The position numbers were made by a program, and so were the translations under genes. From positions 3,439,672 to 3,503,671 of the forward strand of contig NC_135134.1 in NCBI RefSeq assembly GCF_051014445.1: 64,000 bases of DNA. The letters are read 5' to 3'. How positions within the stretch are numbered: the first letter of the stretch is position 1; the number at the start of each line of letters is the position of its first letter. The notes beneath the pieces are model-generated. The model worked only from the letters and a program-made list of their open reading frames with translations. It did not search any database and was not told the DNA's origin. This document shows positions 52,970-62,335 of the stretch, piece after piece. This DNA comes from Colletes latitarsis. Lineage: Eukaryota > Arthropoda > Insecta > Hymenoptera > Colletidae.

Positions 52970-53850
52970 ATCCTGGCCTTTTGCTGGTCTGTATCACGTA
53001 GTAATACGGTACCACACCGAAACAGTCAATGAAACCTGTTTGCGAGTAAAAGTTAAGAGGATAACGCCGGTTATGTCTGGGTTAGTTCTGGTATTTGCCC
53101 TCATCTGGCTCGTACTTTCGCATTTTTCGCATACTTGTTGGCCAGATCCTGGGCTTTTTCTAGATTGGTTCCCGTAGTAATAAGGTTCCACACCGAAACA
53201 GTCAATTAAACCCGGTTTCGGTTAATATTTTAGAGGATAACGCCGGCTATGGCTGGGTTAGGTCTGGTATTTGCACTCATCTGGCTCGTACTTTCGCATT
53301 TCTCGCATACTTGTTGGTCAGATCCAGGCCTTTTCCAGGTTTGGTTCACGCACTAATGCGGTACGACAAGGAAACAGTCAATTATGCTGTCCCCTGGTTG
53401 CGACTAATATTTTAGAGGATAACGCCGGTTATGTCTCGGTTAGTTCTGGGATTTGCCTTCATCTGGCTCGTGCTATCGCATTTTTCGCATTCTTGTTGGC
53501 CAGATCCTGGACTTTTTCTGGTTTGGATCACGTAGTAATGTGGTACTACACTGAGACGGTCAATAAAAGCTGGTTGCGATTAGTATTTTAGAGGATAACG
53601 CCGGTTATGTCTCGGTTAGGTCTGGCATTTTCCCTCATCTGGCTCGTAATTTCGCATTTTTCGCATACTTGTTGGTCAGATCCTGGCCTTTTTCATGCTT
53701 GGACCACGTAGTAATGTGGTACCACACTGAAACAGTCAAATAAACCTGGATCCGATTAATATTTTAGAGGATAACGCCTGCTATGTCTGGTTTAGGTCTG
53801 GTATTTGCCCTCATCTGGCTCGTACTTTCGCATTTCTCGCATACTTGTTG
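52970..53850. repeat. Five-monomer block, copy 1 (matches 56154-57034)
   Basis: The offset is 3184. It contains a monomer in which CAATTAAACCTGG is replaced by CAATTATGCTGTCCCCTGG, a gain of 6 bases, near 53383. The same odd monomer is at about 56567 and 63776. After 57034 the second copy gains one extra monomer, and the match resumes at offset 3360. Confidence 0.8.
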
Positions 53851-54590
53851 GCCAGATCCTGGGCTTTTTCTGGTTTGTTTCACGTAGCAAGGCGACATGA
53901 CACCGAAGCAGTCAATTAAACCTGGTTGCGATTAATAGTTTGGAGGATAACGCCGGTTATGTCTGGGTTAGTTCTGGGATTTGCCCCCATCTGGCTCGTA
54001 CTTTCGCATTTTTCGCGTACTTGTTGGCCAGATCCTGGCGTTTTTCTGGTCTGTATCACGTAGTAATGCGGTTCCACACCAAAACAGTCAATTAAACCTG
54101 GTTGCGATTAATATTGTAGAGGATAACGCCGGTTATATCTCGGTTAGGCCTGGGACTTGCCCTCATCTGGCTCGTACTTTCGCATTTTTCGCATACTTGT
54201 TGGCCAGATCCAGGCGTTCTTCTGGCTTGGATCACGTAGTAATGCGGTACCACAGCGAAACAGTCAATTGAACATGGTCGCGATTAATATTTTAGAGGAT
54301 AACGCCGGTTATGTCTCGGTTAGGTCTGGTATTTGCCCTCATCTGGCTCGTACTTTCGCATTTTTCGCATACTTGTTGGCCAGATGCAGGGCTTTTTCTG
54401 GTTTGGATCACGTAGTAATGCGGTTCCACACCAAAACAGTCAATTAAACCTGGTTGCGATTAATATTGTAGAGGATAACGCCGGTTATGTCTCGGTTAGG
54501 TCTGGGATTTTCCCTCATCTGGCTCGTAATTTCGCATTTTTCGCATACTTGTTGGTCAGATCCTGGCCTTTTTCATGCTTGGACCACGTT

Positions 54591-54604
54591 ACTACCACAT
54601 TACT
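54591..54604. other. Fold-back insertion, second copy
   Basis: The same inverted insertion as at 50527, carried along by the 4064-bp duplication. The related monomers near 53705 and 56888 lack it and read CCACGTAGTAATGTGG. Confidence 0.85.
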
Positions 54605-55330
54605 TGTGGTACCACACTGAAACAGTCAAATAAACCTGGATCAGATTAATATTTTAGAGGATAACGCCGGCTATGTCTGGTTTAGGTCTGGTATTTGCCC
54701 TCATCTGGCTCGTACTTTCGCATTTCTCGCATACTTGTTGGCCAGATCCTGGGCTTTTTCTGGTTTGTTTCACGTAGTAAGGCGACATCACACCGAAGCA
54801 GTCAATTAAACCTGGTTGCGATTAATAGTTTAGAGGATAACGCCGGTTATGTCTGGGTTAGGCCTGGGATTTGCCCTCATCTGGCTCGAACTTTCGCATT
54901 TCTCGCATACTTGTTGGTCAGAACCTGGGCTTTTCCTGGTTTGGATCACGCACTAATGCGGTACCATACTGAAACAGTCAATGAAACCTGGTTGCGATTA
55001 ATATTTTAGAGGATAACGCCGGTTATGTCTCGGTTAGGTCTGGAATTTGCCCTCATCTGGCTCGTACTTTCGCATTTTGCGCATACTTGTTGGCAATATC
55101 CTGCGCTTTTTCTGGTTTGTTTCACGTAGTAATGCGATATCACACCGAAGCAGTCAATTAAACCTGGTTGCGAGTAATATTTAAGAGGATGACGCCGGTT
55201 ATGTCTGGGTTAGTTCTGGTATTTGCCCTCATCTGGCTCGTACTTTCGCATTTTTCGCATACTTGTTGGCCAGATCCTGGGCTTTTTCTAGTTTGGATCA
55301 CGCACTAATGCGGTACCACACCGAAGCAGT

Positions 55331-56791
55331 CAATTATACCTGGTTGCGATTAATATTCTAGAGAATAACGCCGGTTATATCTCGGTTAGGCCTGGGACTT
55401 GCCCTCATCTGGCTCGTACTTTCGCATTTTTCGCATACTTGTTGGCCAGATCCTGGCCTTTTGCTGGTCTGTATCACGTAGTAATACGGTACCACACCGA
55501 AACAGTCAATGAAACCTGTTTGCGAGTAATATTTAAGGGGATGACGCCGGTTATGTCTGGGTTAGTTCTGGTATTTGCCCTCATCTGGCTCGTACTTTCG
55601 CATTTTTCGCATACTTGTTGGCCAGATCCTGGGCTTTTTCTAGTTTGGATCCCGTAGTAATAAGGTTCCACACCGAAACAGTCAATTACACCCGGTTTCG
55701 GTTAATATTTTAGAGGATAACGCCGGCTATGTCTGGTTTAGGTCTGGTATTAGCCCTCATCTGGCTCGTACTTTCGCATTTCTCGCATACTTGTTGGCCA
55801 GATCCTGCGCTTTTTCTGGTTTGTTTCACGTAGTAATGCGATATCACACCGAAGCAGTCAATTAAACCTGGTTGCGATTAATATTCAAGAGGATAACGCC
55901 GGTTATATCTCGGTTAGGCCTGGGACTTGCCCTCATCTGGCTCGTACTTTCGCATTTTTCGCATACTTGTTGGCCAGATCCTGGGCTTTTTCTACTTTGG
56001 ATCACGCACTAATGCGGTACCACACTGAAACAGTCAATGAAACCTGGTTGCGATTAATATTTTAGAGGATAACGCCGGTTATGTCTCGGTTAGGTCTGGA
56101 ATTTGCCCTCATCTGGCTCGTACTTTCGCATTTTTCGCATACTTGTTGGCCAGATCCTGGCCTTTTGCTGGTCTGTATCACGTAGTAATACGGTACCACA
56201 CCGAAACAGTCAATGAAACCTGGTTGCGAGTAATATTTAAGAGGATGACGCCGGTTATGTCTGGGTTAGTTCTGGTATTTGCCCTCATCTGGCTCGTACT
56301 TTCGCATTTATCGCATACTTGTTGGCCAGATCCTGGGCTTTTTCTAGTTTGGATACCGTAGTAATAAGGTTCCACACCGAAACAGTCAATTAAACACGGT
56401 TTCGGTTAATATTTTAGAGGATAACGCCGGCTATGGCTGGGTTAGGTCTGGTATTTGCACTCATCTGGCTCGTACTTTCGCATTTCTCGCATACTTGTTG
56501 GTCAGATCCTGGCCTTTTCCTGGTTTGGTTCACGCACTAATGCGGTACCACAAGGAAACAGTCAATTATGCTGTCCCCTGGTTGCGACTAATATTTTAGA
56601 GGATAACGCCGGTTATGTCTCGGTTAGTTCTGGGATTTGCCTTCATCTGGCTCGTGCTATCGCATTTTTCGCATTCTTGTTGGCCAGATCCCGGACTTTT
56701 TCTGGTTTGGATCACGTAGTAATGTGGTACTACACTGAAACGGTCAATAAAAGCTGGTTGCGATTAGTATTTTAGAGGATAACGCCGGTTA
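55331..56791. repeat. Block repeated at the window end (62540-64000)
   Basis: The offset is 7209 and the match runs to the last base of the window. It includes the GCGATATCAC monomer (55840 and 63049) and the TGCTGTCCCC monomer. Confidence 0.85.
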
Positions 56792-58300
56792 TGTCTCGGT
56801 TAGGTCTGGCATTTTCCCTCATCTGGCTCGTAATTTCGCATTTTTCGCATACTTGTTGGTCAGATCCTGGCCTTTTTCATGCTTGGACCACGTAGTAATG
56901 TGGTACCACACTGAAACAGTCAAATAAGCCTGAATCCGATTAATATTTTAGAGGATAACGCCTGCCATGTCTGGTTTAGGTCTGGTATTTGCCCTCATCT
57001 GGCTCGTACTTTCGCATTTCTCGCATACTTGTTGGCCAGATCCTGGGCTTTTTCTAGTTTGGATCACGCACTAATGCGGTACCACACTGAAACAGTCAAA
57101 TAAACCTGGATCCGATTAATATTTTAGAGGATAACGCCTGCTATGTCTGGTTTAGGTCTGGTATTTGCCCTCATCTGGCTCGTACTTTCGCATTTCTCGC
57201 ATACTTGTTGGCCAGATCCTGGGCTTTTTCTGGTTTGTTTCAGGTAGTAAGGCGACATCACACCGAAGCAGTCAATTAAACCTGGTTGCGATTAATAGTT
57301 TGGAGGATAACGCCGGTTATGTCTGGGTTAGGTCTGGGATTTGCCCTCATCTGGCTCGTACTTTCGCATTTTTCGCATACTTGTTGGCCAGATCCTGGCG
57401 TTTTTCTGGTCTGTATCACGTAGTAATGCGGTTCCACACCAAAACAGTCAATTAAACCTGGTTGCGATTAATATTGTAGAGGATAACGCCGGTTATATCT
57501 CGGTTAGGCCTGGGACTTGCCCTCATCTGGCTCGTACTTTCGCATTTTTCGCATACTTGTTGGCCAGATCCAGGCGTTCTTCTGGCTTGGATCACGTAGT
57601 AATGCGGTACCGCAGCGAAACAGTCAATTAAACATGGTCGCGATTAATATTTTAGAGGATAACGCCGGTTATGTCTCGGTTAGGTCTGGTATTTGCCCTC
57701 ATCTGGCTCGTACTTTCGCATTTTTCGCATACTTGTTGGCCAGATCCTGGGCTTTTTCTGGTTTGGATCACGTAGTAATGCAGTACCACACCGAAACAGT
57801 CAATTAAACCTGGTTGCGAATAATATTTTAGAGGATAACGCCGGCTTTGTCTCGGTTAGGTCTGGGATTTGCCCATATCTTGCTCGTGCTTTCGTATTTT
57901 TCGCATACTTCTTGGCCAGATCCTGGGCTTTTTTTGGTTTGGATCACGTAGTAATGTGGTACCACACTGAAACAGTCAATAAAATCTGGTTCGGATTAGT
58001 ATTTTAGAGGATAACGCTGGTTATGTCTGCGTTAGTTCTGGTGTTTGCAATCATCTGGCTCATACTTTCGCGTTTCTCGCATACTTCTTGGCCAGATACA
58101 GGGTTTTTTCTGGTTTGGATCACGTAGTAATGTGGTTCCACACCAAAACAGTCAATTAAACCTGGTTGCGATTAATATTTTAGAGGATAACGCCGGTTAT
58201 ACCTTGGTTAGGTCTGGGATTTGCCCACATCTGGCTCGTACTTTCGCATTTTTCGCATAGTTGTTGGCCAGATCCTGGCGTTTTCCTGGTATGGATCACG

Positions 58301-58304
58301 CACT
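58301..58304. repeat. Target site duplication CACT, left
   Basis: The satellite reads GATCACGCACT up to the element. An uninterrupted version, CACGCACTAATGCGG, is at 55300-55314, so the empty site is known from within the window. Confidence 0.8.
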
Positions 58305-58419
58305 TGTTACGTATGTCGAACGTTTCGTTCCTCAAATTTTTCTTGCCACTTGCGTGCATTATGAAATCGCCCTGCTACTTATCTAACCTTTGAAATGGGG
58401 GTCACTTCCGTCGCGATGC

Positions 58420-58487
58420 AGCAGCCCTTTAATTAATACAATTCGCAGAATAGAGCAGCCCGTTAATTAATACAATTCGGAGAATAG
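58420..58487 (+). repeat. 34-bp direct repeat, two copies, upstream of the TATA box
   Basis: 58420-58453 and 58454-58487 share AGCAGCCC, TTAATTAATACAATTCG and AGAATAG, with two or three differences. They sit 55 bases upstream of the TATA box in the part of an LTR (U3) that usually holds enhancers. The duplicate at 61229-61296 is the same. Enhancer function is inference. Confidence 0.75.
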
Positions 58488-58541
58488 TGCACACGGTGAT
58501 TTCTAACGTACTTTTGAATCCGCCCCACACATATTTTTTGG

Positions 58542-58549
58542 TATATAAA
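58542..58549 (+). promoter_or_regulatory. TATA box (TATATAAA) of the LTR-like element
   Basis: TATATAAA lies 237 bases from the element start, preceded by G+C-rich CCGCCCC. A start about 30 bases downstream would fall near GGATCATAA (58571-58579). The short inverted pair CCCCG (58550-58554) and CGGGG (58568-58572) lies between. The position and sequence match an LTR promoter, but no expression evidence is available. Confidence 0.6.
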
Positions 58550-58951
58550 CCCCGTGATTTCATTACTCGGGGATCATAATCGTACCGTCACGTTAGAGTC
58601 AACGTCACATCTCTTGTCACGCGTATACGATTTGATAGTCAGTTGTATCTTGCGAGATCGGGCTACCGTACCCTTTAGTATCAAACCATATAGAATCCGT
58701 GAACCGGCATGAATTCTATTGCGGCCTTTATTTCCAACTGACATACCCTCGCATCGCCAGTGCGTCAACACCGAGCAAGGTCATTTTAGGTAAATATAAT
58801 CATTCTTTGATCGCGACATAAGATACACGAAACAATTGTATTTTATTTGTTGATTTAAGAATATATCTACTTTTATTATCAAATCAGAGTTACCCAAATT
58901 CTTTAACCCACAATTATATAAAGCGATCATTATTAGTTAAACGTTCCCATA

Positions 58952-58983
58952 ATAATATAACCTTACCGCTCGGGTTATATTAT
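58952..58983 (+). other. Strong A+T-rich stem-loop in the LTR-like element
   Basis: ATAATATAACC (58952-58962) and GGTTATATTAT (58973-58983) are perfect 11-bp complements with a 10-base loop. It lies about 65 bases before the hairpin array. The second element has it at 61761-61792. It could fold in RNA or mark a processing or polyadenylation region; the sequence alone does not say. Confidence 0.7.
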
Positions 58984-59048
58984 ATTTAATAATTCACAGT
59001 TACGAGTTCAATTAACACATCCCCAAATTCAAATACAACCTCTTACAA

Positions 59049-59455
59049 CCTAGTGGCTCCTCGATTACGCATCGAGTTCGTCCACGCAATCTATTACCAT
59101 CCTAGCGGCTCCCTGATATCGCATCAGGTTCGTCTGTGATTTATCCAACCTCCCAGCAGCTCCTCGATTTCGCATTGAGTTCGTCTGCGTTTCTTCCAAC
59201 CTCCTAGCAGCTCCCCGATTTCGAATTGGGTTCGTCTGCGTCGTTATCAACAATCCTAGTGACTCCCCGATTTCGCATCGGGTACCCGTTCACGACGTTT
59301 CACCCTCCTACGCCTCCCTGGTTTCGCACCAGGTTCGTCCGTACGTGACTCCATCCCGGAGGCTCCCTGATTTCGCATCAGGTTCGTTCTCGTTATCAAC
59401 TATCCTAGCGGCAACCCGATTTCGCATCGGGTTCGTCCGTGTACCAAACTAACAA
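59049..59455 (+). repeat. Array of eight ~51-bp hairpin repeats in the LTR-like element, copy 1
   Basis: Repeats start near 59049, 59101, 59152, 59203, 59255, 59307, 59355 and 59404. Each reads roughly CCTAGCGGCT, then a 6-bp stem, 5-nt loop (mostly TTCGC) and matching stem, then TTCGTC. Stem arms begin at 59060, 59112, 59163, 59214, 59266, 59317, 59366 and 59415. The arms are CTCGAT/ATCGAG, CCTGAT/ATCAGG, CTCGAT/ATTGAG, CCCGAT/ATTGGG, CCCGAT/ATCGGG, CCTGGT/ACCAGG, CCTGAT/ATCAGG and CCCGAT/ATCGGG. Three stem positions change as matched pairs and one shows G-T wobble, so pairing is kept while sequence drifts. The function is unknown. The 17-codon periodicity keeps a minus-strand frame open, but I do not regard it as coding. 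Confidence 0.88.
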
Positions 59456-59526
59456 ATTGATACCATATTCCATACTCTCTCTCGCACTCGCAGGCCACGC
59501 GCGCTGCACGGCCCTGGTTCGTAACA

Positions 59527-59530
59527 CACT
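59527..59530. repeat. Target site duplication CACT, right
   Basis: CACT directly follows CGTAACA and leads into AATGCGGTACC, the normal continuation of the interrupted monomer. Confidence 0.8.
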
Positions 59531-61109
59531 AATGCGGTACCACACTGAAACAGTCAATTAAACCTGGTTGCGATTAATGTTTTGGAGGATAACGCTGGTT
59601 ATGTTTGGGTTAGTTCTGGTATTTGCAATCATCTGGCTCGTACTTTCACATTTTTCGCATACTTGTTGGCCAGATCCTGGGCTTTTTCTGGTTTGGATCA
59701 CGTAGTAATGCGGTACCACACCGAAACAGTCAAATAAACCTGGTTGCGATTAATATTTTAGACGATAACGCCGGCTATGTCTTGGTTAGGTCTGGGATTT
59801 GCCCTCATCTGGCTCGTACTTTCGCATTTTTCGCATACTTGTTGGCCAGATCCTGGCCTTTTTCTGGTCTGTATCACGTAGTAATGCAGTACCACACCGA
59901 AACAATCAATTAAACCTGGTTGTGATTAATATTTTAAAGGGTAACGCCGGTTACGTCTCGGTTAGGTCTGGGATTTGCCCTTATCTGGCTCGTACTGTCG
60001 CATTTTTCTCATACTTGTTGGCCAGATCCTGGCCTTTTCTGGTCTGTATCACGTAGTAATGCGGTACCACCCCCAAACAGTCAATTAAACCTGGTTGCGA
60101 TTAATATTTTAGAGGATAACGCCGGTTATTTCTCGGTTAGGTCTGCGATTAGCCCTCATCTGTCTCGTACCTTCGCATTTCTCGCATTCTTGTTGGCCAG
60201 ATCCTGGCCTTTTTCTGGTCTGTATCACGTGGTAATGCGGTACCACACCGAAACAGTCAATTAAACCTGGTTGCGATTAATATTTCAGAGGATAACGCCG
60301 GTTATGTCTCGGTTGGGTCTGGGACTTGCCCTCATCTGGCTCGTACTTTCGCATTTTTCGCATACTTGTTGGCCAGATCCAGGCGTTCTTCTGGCTTGGA
60401 TCACGTAGTAATGCGGTACCACAGCGAAACAGTCAATTAAACATGGTCGCGATTAATATTTTAGAGGATAACGCCGGTTATGTCTCGGTTAGGTCTGGTA
60501 TTTGCCCTCATCTGGCTCGTACTTTCGCATTTTTTGCATACTTGTTGGCCAGATCCTGGGCTTTTTCTGGTTTGGATCACGTAGTAATGCAGTACCACAC
60601 CGAAACAGTCAATTAAACCTGGTTGCGAATAATATTTTAGAGGATAACGCCGGCTTTGTCTCGGTTAGGTCTGGGATTTGCCCATATCTTGCTCGTGCTT
60701 TCGTATTTTTCGCATACTTCTTGGCCAGATCCTGGGCTTTTTTTGGTTTGGATCACGTAGTAATGTGGTACCACACTGAAACAGTCAATAAAATCTGGTT
60801 CGGATTAGTATTTTAGAGGATAACGCTGGTTATGTCTGCGTTAGTTCTGGTGTTTGCAATCATCTGGCTCATACTTTCGCGTTTCTCGCATACTTCTTGG
60901 CCAGATACAGGGTTTTTTCTGGTTTGGATCACGTAGTAATGTGGTTCCACACCAAAACAGTCAATTAAACCTGGTTGCGATTAATATTTTAGAGGATAAC
61001 GCCGGTTATACCTTGGTTAGGTCTGGGATTTGCCCACATCTGGCTCGTACTTTCGCATTTTTCGCATAGTTGTTGGCCAGATCCTGGCGTTTTCCTGGTA
61101 TGGATCACG
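59531..61109. repeat. Satellite between the two LTR-like copies (about nine monomers)
   Basis: This is ordinary satellite of the second-domain type with the same orientation and period. The left ~200 bases match the sequence after the second insertion, and the right ~800 bases match the sequence before the first. It contains no retroviral coding sequence, so the two LTR-like copies are not the ends of one provirus. Confidence 0.92.
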
Positions 61110-61228
61110 CACTTGTTACGTATGTCGAACGTTTCGTTCCTCAAATTTTTCTTGCCACTTGCGTGCATTATGAAATCGCCCTGCTACTTATCTAACCTTT
61201 GAAATGGGGGTCACTTCCGTCGCGATGC

Positions 61229-61296
61229 AGCAGCCCTTTAATTAATACAATTCGCAGAATAGAGCAGCCCGTTAATTAATACAATTCGGAGAATAG
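61229..61296 (+). repeat. 34-bp direct repeat in copy 2
   Basis: Identical to 58420-58487, with units at 61229-61262 and 61263-61296. Confidence 0.75.
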
Positions 61297-61350
61297 TGCA
61301 CACGGTGATTTCTAACGTACTTTTGAATCCGCCCCACACATATTTTTTGG

Positions 61351-61358
61351 TATATAAA
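61351..61358 (+). promoter_or_regulatory. TATA box (TATATAAA) in copy 2
   Basis: Same context as 58542-58549, with no change in the surrounding promoter-like stretch. Confidence 0.6.
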
Positions 61359-61760
61359 CCCCGTGATTTCATTACTCGGGGATCATAATCGTACCGTCAC
61401 GTTAGAGTCAACGTCACATCTCTTGTCACGCGTATACGATTTGATAGTCAGTTGTATCTTGCGAGATCGGGCTACCGTACCCTTTAGTATCAAACCATAT
61501 AGAATCCGTGAACCGGCATGAATTCTATTGCGGCCTTTATTTCCAACTGACATACCCTCGCATCGCCAGTGCGTCAACACCGAGCAAGGTCATTTTAGGT
61601 AAATATAATCATTCTTTGATCGCGACATAAGATACACGAAACAATTGTATTTTATTTGTTGATTTAAGAATATATCTACTTTTATTATCAAATCAGAGTT
61701 ACCCAAATTCTTTAACCCACAATTATATAAAGCGATCATTATTAGTTAAACGTTCCCATA

Positions 61761-61792
61761 ATAATATAACCTTACCGCTCGGGTTATATTAT
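61761..61792 (+). other. A+T-rich stem-loop in copy 2
   Basis: Same 11-bp stem and 10-base loop as at 58952-58983. Confidence 0.7.
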
Positions 61793-61857
61793 ATTTAATA
61801 ATTCACAGTTACGAGTTCAATTAACACATCCCCAAATTCAAATACAACCTCTTACAA

Positions 61858-62264
61858 CCTAGTGGCTCCTCGATTACGCATCGAGTTCGTCCACGCAATC
61901 TATTACCATCCTAGCGGCTCCCTGATATCGCATCAGGTTCGTCTGTGATTTATCCAACCTCCCAGCAGCTCCTCGATTTCGCATTGAGTTCGTCTGCGTT
62001 TCTTCCAACCTCCTAGCAGCTCCCCGATTTCGAATTGGGTTCGTCTGCGTCGTTATCAACAATCCTAGTGACTCCCCGATTTCGCATCGGGTACCCGTTC
62101 ACGACGTTTCACCCTCCTACGCCTCCCTGGTTTCGCACCAGGTTCGTCCGTACGTGACTCCATCCCGGAGGCTCCCTGATTTCGCATCAGGTTCGTTCTC
62201 GTTATCAACTATCCTAGCGGCAACCCGATTTCGCATCGGGTTCGTCCGTGTACCAAACTAACAA
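61858..62264 (+). repeat. Array of eight hairpin repeats, copy 2
   Basis: Base-for-base copy of 59049-59455 as far as I can see, so it adds no independent evidence for conserved pairing. Confidence 0.87.
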
Positions 62265-62335
62265 ATTGATACCATATTCCATACTCTCTCTCGCACTCGC
62301 AGGCCACGCGCGCTGCACGGCCCTGGCTCGTAACA

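Larger units (their letters stand above)
1..58304. repeat. Main 176-bp satellite array (about 331 monomers)
   Basis: The same ~176-bp unit repeats head to tail through this whole stretch. Landmarks recur every 175-177 bases in fixed order: a GTGGTACCAC palindrome, GAAACAGTCAATTAA, a TTAATATTTTAGAGGATAAC segment, CGGTTATGTCT, CATCTGGCTCGTAC, TTCGCATTTTTCGCATAC, TTGTTGGCCAGATCCTGG and a T-tract before TTTGGATCACGTAG. I saw no reversed monomer and no non-satellite interruption before 58305. Small indels (1, 10, 11 and 42 bp) shift the phase locally. A frame-by-frame reading gives only open frames of 60-105 codons that end at the TAA of CAATTAA; 176 is not a multiple of three, so no frame survives from one monomer to the next. 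The role is inferred: centromeric or heterochromatic satellite. I do not recognise the family. Confidence 0.97.
49561..58304. repeat. Second satellite domain, more uniform monomers
   Basis: From about 49.6 kb the AGAAGCTGG-type monomers, the marker dimer and the TTTCGCGATTTCGC variant disappear. Most monomers read GGATTTGCCCTCATCTGGCTCG, with new variants: CACGCACTAATGCGG, TGCTGGTCTGTATCACG, GAGTAATATTTAAGAGG and TTTGTTTCACG. Duplications inside this domain have offsets 352, 3184, 3712 and 4064. I take this as a separately homogenised domain of the same array. Confidence 0.82.
58305..59526 (+). mobile_element. Solo-LTR-like insertion, copy 1 (1222 bp)
   Basis: A unique, A+T-rich 1222-bp sequence interrupts a satellite monomer. 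It begins TGTTACG and ends CGTAACA, a 7-bp perfect terminal inverted repeat with the TG...CA ends typical of LTRs, and is flanked by CACT on both sides. Removing the element and one CACT restores a normal monomer. Inside, in order: a 34-bp direct repeat, a TATA box at 58542, an 11-bp A+T-rich stem at 58952-58983 and an array of eight hairpin repeats at 59049-59455. No coding region, primer-binding site or polypurine tract is seen, and no AATAAA. A solo LTR of a Ty3/gypsy-like or related element fits best. A non-autonomous DNA transposon with 4-bp target duplication (Ginger-like) is the main alternative. The strand is inferred from the TATA box. Confidence 0.78.
57505..60313. repeat. 2809-bp tandem duplication carrying the LTR-like insertion, copy 1
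   Basis: This unit holds about 0.8 kb of satellite, the 1222-bp insertion, and satellite again. Bases 57505-59731 recur at 60314-62540. Few differences are seen: 57611 G in ACCGCAGCG against A in copy 2, TTTTTCGCAT near 57722 against TTTTTTGCAT, and one base inside the insertion. Confidence 0.9.
61114..62335 (+). mobile_element. Solo-LTR-like insertion, copy 2 (1222 bp)
   Basis: The same length as copy 1, with the same ends and CACT at 61110-61113 and 62336-62339. The only base difference I see is T at 59518 against C at 62327. Flanking satellite is also duplicated, so this copy arose by satellite amplification and not by a second transposition. Confidence 0.8.

Noticed and set aside
165..58260. 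Scores of similar open frames of about 60-105 codons on the + strand, and one of 144 at 62432, resembling a large protein family
   Set aside because: They are the satellite read in an open frame. Most start at TTG, all end at the TAA or TAG of the monomer, and the frame shifts by two bases per 176-bp monomer. Changes show no bias toward silent sites, and indels are not in multiples of three.
1..58304. Inverted monomers or a strand switch inside the array
   Set aside because: Landmarks keep the same order and direction throughout. The only inverted piece is the 11-base fold-back at 50530 and its copy at 54594.
58574..58771. 65-codon minus-strand frame in the LTR-like element (also 61383-61580)
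   Set aside because: No recognisable domain, opposite to the TATA box, and a length expected by chance in 1.2 kb.
59065..59253. 62-codon minus-strand frame with a 17-residue repeat in the LTR-like element
   Set aside because: It is the 51-bp hairpin array read backwards. The periodicity is a multiple of three by chance of unit length, and later units of 48, 49 and 52 bp break the frame.
59071..59440. tRNA or SINE promoter (GGTTCGTC resembles a B box)
   Set aside because: The match to a B box is partial, no A box or cloverleaf is present, and the motif repeats eight times as part of the hairpin unit.
59049..59455. CRISPR array
   Set aside because: The repeats are degenerate over the whole ~51-bp period, with no constant repeat and unique spacer pattern, and the setting is eukaryotic satellite.
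58305..62335. The two 1222-bp copies as the 5' and 3' LTRs of one provirus
   Set aside because: Each copy has its own CACT pair, and the DNA between them is pure satellite that duplicates the outer flanks. No primer-binding site, polypurine tract or coding region lies between them.
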